Of a stretch of 64,000 nt of DNA, positions 60,546 to 64,000 are shown piece by piece. The number at the start of each line of letters is the position of its first letter. The first letter of the stretch is position 1. The notes beneath the pieces are model-generated. The model had not been told where the DNA came from, ran no database searches, and worked only from the letters and a program-made list of their open reading frames with translations. The translations under genes and the position numbers were made by a program. The stretch covers positions 105,848,897 through 105,912,896 of the forward strand of contig OX638370.1 of the NCBI GenBank assembly GCA_951812925.1. The letters are read 5' to 3'. This DNA comes from Calliopum simillimum (Eukaryota > Arthropoda > Insecta > Diptera > Lauxaniidae).

Positions 60546-63230
60546 CAATTCACAGAAAAAAGAAATTTCGTATATCAAATACAATCACCCGCACGTAGAG
60601 GTCCTAATTCTCAGCTTATATGGAACTTACTCTACAAATTGTTGGGCCCTAAATAATGTGAAATGACGAACTGCTAACCAGATGACGCGGAAATTCCAAG
60701 AAACATTGGTCGGAAAAATTAAAGACTTTTATTGACCTGATCACATGCCAATATTTAAATTAACTACGTGTTTTTAATAAAAAAAATATCTTTGAAAATT
60801 TAGATTTTTGTGAAAACTTTACAAATGTTGGAAATGGAAACTGTTCAAAAAGTCTTTTAAATGCTCTGGATTTATTTTTGATTAACAAGCATTAGATGAA
60901 GAAATCTTTAAGAGTTGGTTATAAGCAGCAGAACATTTATTTTCCAAACCTATCAAATGTTTGAAAATCTGAAAACACTACAAATGTTAGTAAAGATGAT
61001 GAACGTAATAAAATATCAATTTTATGTCAAAACATTCAAAGAAATGACAATGTCGCATACAATTGGCAATATTTTAAAGGACTTTTAAACTTCTCCTAGC
61101 AGCGCTTCAGTACAATTGCTTCAAAGTGTTGACAAAAAAAGAAAGCATTTCTTTAATACTTCAAATTTGTGAATAAATAAGTCAACATCGACACAAAAGT
61201 TAAACAGATTTATGTTTTGCATAACAACTTAAGCAAACAGCCGCCGATGGTATAAAATGAAACACTCGAAACAAATGCTTGATAACAATCTCAACTAGAT
61301 GAATTTGGTGAATAAATTCACAAAGCAGACACAGTCAGACGCAAAAAAAGAATGACAATCATACAAATGGTATGGGACACTTACTTAGTAGACAAACCAA
61401 TGCACAATAATGTTACTTTGCATATTCATGACCAAAGGACCTACCCAAAGACCAACAGCTTTGGTATGGTACTTACTACATACTAATGACAATCAACTAA
61501 TAGAGAAAGAGAGAACTGGAGCCCTTAGAGTGGCATACAACAATCAACTACCAGTTACCAACATTGCACCAGCAACATCCACCATCAACAGCCACAACCG
61601 CTGCTGTCGACCAGGTATTTTGCGTTAAATTTATTTTTGGCTTTTTTCAGGTAATCACATTCAACATTTCGGTTGCAGCTGCCACAAAAAGGATACACGC
61701 GTTGATGTCACTGGTTGTAGACCACTTGCTAAATTGTTGGCTTAACAGGTGACGAACGATCGTTACCAGAACCATTGCGCCATTTGCAAAATGCTGCCTG
61801 GCTAGGTGAGTGGGTGAATGTAAATAGTAGGGAAGGGGGGGGGGGGGCGAAGTGACTACAAGTGAATTGCTTTGGTTTGTTTTTGGTAATGTTGGCGACT
61901 TTGTGCATTATGCATATTGAGTTGGTTGCTGCTTATGTTGCTGGACTTGAAAGCGCACTAAAGTTATTGGTGGGAAGATTTATTGCTTAGGTGTAGCACA
62001 GTTGAGGTAGATGGTGCAAGTACTTGTGGTTACATTTGGTAAAGCTTTGAATATATAAATAAACTCTTCACAATTTGTGGAAGATATTACATGAATTAAG
62101 TTGTGAGGATTAAGAAAAGTTATTTATTTAAGACCTTAGCAAAGTTTGTAGCACTATGAAAGTGTCCCCATATTAAACTTAAAAAAATTATTCAAACAAA
62201 AAGAGATTTTTCGTTTAATTTTTGCTCAAAGCTAAAAAACATCAATTTGTTTCATAAACTCTTTATTATCTAAATGTCATCATGATATCAATCCGAACAA
62301 ATCAATTCAACTTTCAACTATCCAAAACTTTTTTGCTCCTGTATGTATTATATGCCACCACCTTTAATGCGCTACGTAACCTTCTAAATGATTTGAAAAC
62401 CCATTTTGGATCTCATTGTGTTAATCATTTATTGCTGCTATCGCCATGACAGCGGCTTTTGAAATTTGAAACCTCATGACATTTAATGTGATTTTCGTTT
62501 ACTAAGCGCATTCCGGCCCTTTTTTGTTTTGTATTTGTATTTGGCTAAATTGGTTCAATATTGTGTAATTGTGATATCTGATTTAAATCAAACTCGGGAA
62601 TTTATATCAATTAGCGTGAAATGGGGCAGCGACCTTAAGGGTCGATGCTTTGATTTGACATACATTAGTGGTAGAGTTGTCGATGATTGTGATTATTCGG
62701 TTTAATGTGAAGGACAATGTCTTGAAGAGAGAACCAAAACAAAGTCAAACGACTTTTCCTCAATTTTTTATACTGAATGCTTGAAATGTTGACTTTTAAA
62801 GAAAATATCTTGTGGAAAGTGACTGAATATAAAAATAGCCTCCATATTTTTAAAAAGGCTAGTGATTTAAGTTTTTGCGCAAAAGTTTTACAAATAGAAA
62901 AAACTTTTAAGTGAGATATCATTGCTAAAGGAAACATTTCTTGAAGTTGATAGCTTCCAAGTTCCTTTTATAACCGATTTTCAGATGTAAAGATAATCTC
63001 TGCTTAGGGATATGTGAAAACACCTGTAAGCCTCTCTTTTCCAGTTGTCGAAACTAAGTAAGTAAGTACTTTAAATTCTATTGTAAGAGGTTATCTGAAC
63101 AAAACTAAATCGCATGCATCTTAGCATATGTGGAAGAAGTGAAAATTATTTCTAGAAAAGTGAGCATATCATTTATTTTACTAACCCCACTTTTTGTTCA
63201 GTATACGGTATGTACGTCTGGTATGGAGTG
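60546..63230. other. Intergenic DNA, no gene seen
   Basis: A G-run of about 13 lies at 61,836-61,848, and CCACCATCAACAGCC-like simple sequence near 61,580. Nothing else recognised. Confidence 0.4.
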
Positions 63231-63234
63231 TAAC

Positions 63235-64000
63235 GCAAAAGTCGAAAAATAAAATAAAAAGATCCCCAAAAAGTGTCACCATAAAGTTCGAAAAATGTGT
63301 CACCAAAAAATGTGTGAAAAATATGCCTCCAAAAAGTGTCGAAAATGTGTCGCCAAAAAAGGTGTCGAAAGGTATGTCACCAAAAAAGGTGTCAATAATG
63401 TTCCAACAACAAGTGTCGAAAAATGTCACGCCAAAAAGTGCCAAAGAATGTGTCGACAAAAAGGTGTCAAAAGATGCGTCCGTGCAAAAGGTATCAAAAT
63501 GTTCCAAGAAAAAGTGTCGAAAAACGTCTCGCCAAAAAAGTGCCAAAATAGTGTTGCTAAAAACAATCTCGAAAAATGTGGTGCCAAAAAATGTGACGTC
63601 AATAAAGGTGTTAAAAGATTCATCACTATCAAAGGTGTCAAAAATGGTCCAACAATGAGTGTAGAAAAATGTCTCGGCAAAAACGTGCCCAAAATAGTGT
63701 TGCTAAAAAAAGTGTCGAAAAATGAGTTGCCAAAAAAAGTATTGCCGCAAAAGGTGTCGAAAATGTATCGCAAAAAAAAAGTGTTAAAAAGTGACTTTCT
63801 AGAAAAAGGTTCAAAAACATGGCGCCACAAAAAGTGTCGAAAAATAATCCGCCAAAAAAGTGTTGAAAAAGTGTCTCTAAAAAAAGTGTTGAAAAATGTG
63901 TACCAAAAAAGAGTCCAAAAATGCTTCAATAAAAAAAAAAATGTGTTTAAAAATGTGTCCACAAAAAAAGTGTGAAAAAAATATTTTCCTAAAAAATGTG
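63235..64000. repeat. Minisatellite running off the right edge
   Basis: Units AAAAAGTGTCGAAAAATGTGTC and relatives have about 30-36-bp spacing. A longer block, GGTGTCAAAAATGTTCCAACA with variants, starts at about 63,389, 63,489 and 63,635, giving a higher-order period of 100-146 bp. Long frames on both strands are by-products. Confidence 0.8.

Noticed and set aside
61765..61785. Mini-exon ATGGCGCAATGGTTCTG with donor, in correct phase for the acceptor at 55,149
   Set aside because: It would give a start of only MAQWF with no hydrophobic signal peptide; the donor is weak.
63295..63975. 226-codon plus-strand frame and overlapping 178-codon minus-strand frame
   Set aside because: Both lie wholly in a minisatellite. 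Two-strand openness indicates repeat artefact.

Overview
The window looks like nuclear DNA of a higher fly (Diptera, Brachycera), plausibly a tephritid-type genome. It is very AT-rich, dominated by diverged repeats, and carries several copies of an interspersed element that matches the dipteran mini-me description: a (TA)n tract, a conserved core of about 33 bp, and a (GTCY)n tract. There are no operons, ribosome binding sites or prokaryotic gene packing. The species assignment is inference.

Only one protein-coding gene is convincing. It is on the minus strand at about 48.4-55.15 kb. One uninterrupted reading frame encodes a very long secreted-type protein: roughly 1,780 residues of Thr/Pro/Gln/Lys/Glu-rich mucin-like sequence followed by a C-terminal serpin domain. 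The serpin lacks the usual hinge sequence and has about 80 acidic/basic residues where the reactive-centre loop should be. Its 5' end is probably spliced, because a strong acceptor lies at 55,149-55,180. The upstream exon was not found.

The most unusual finding is a pair of minus-strand hammerhead self-cleaving ribozymes, at 21,312-21,392 and 47,423-47,469. Both have the full conserved core (CUGAUGA, GAAA, NUH) and three stems whose sequences differ between the copies but keep their pairing. Each lies just downstream of a tRNA-like segment with a Pol III B box, which suggests a SINE-like or retrozyme-like family.

The rest is repeats. From left to right: a mini-me copy (0.85-1.45 kb); a repeat shared in inverted orientation with 34.5-34.95 kb (2.7-3.1 kb); a 124-bp tandem array (3.4-4.05 kb); a GC-richer repeat shared with 59.8-60.5 kb (4.06-5.4 kb); a hairpin and an inverted/tandem array (7.97-8.93 kb); a small hairpin MITE (10.45 kb); a 1.55-kb foldback structure (10.64-12.2 kb); a MITE with TA target sites (13.8-14.7 kb); a 1.6-kb element containing 117-bp units (14.76-16.35 kb, second copy at 37.6-38.7 kb, related array at 44.75-46.13 kb); minisatellites at 19.0-19.9, 25.2-26.9 and 63.2-64.0 kb that share a TCGAAAAA core; two related GCATGCGA-containing arrays (30.24-31.77 and 56.04-57.8 kb); a cluster of terminal-inverted-repeat elements (33.1-34.5 kb); a 145-bp tandem array (35.0-35.9 kb); and a mariner-type element (44.36-44.75 kb). 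The intervening stretches are AT-rich DNA with microsatellites and no supportable gene.

All calls come from reading the sequence by eye. Repeat boundaries are approximate, and no database search was possible.
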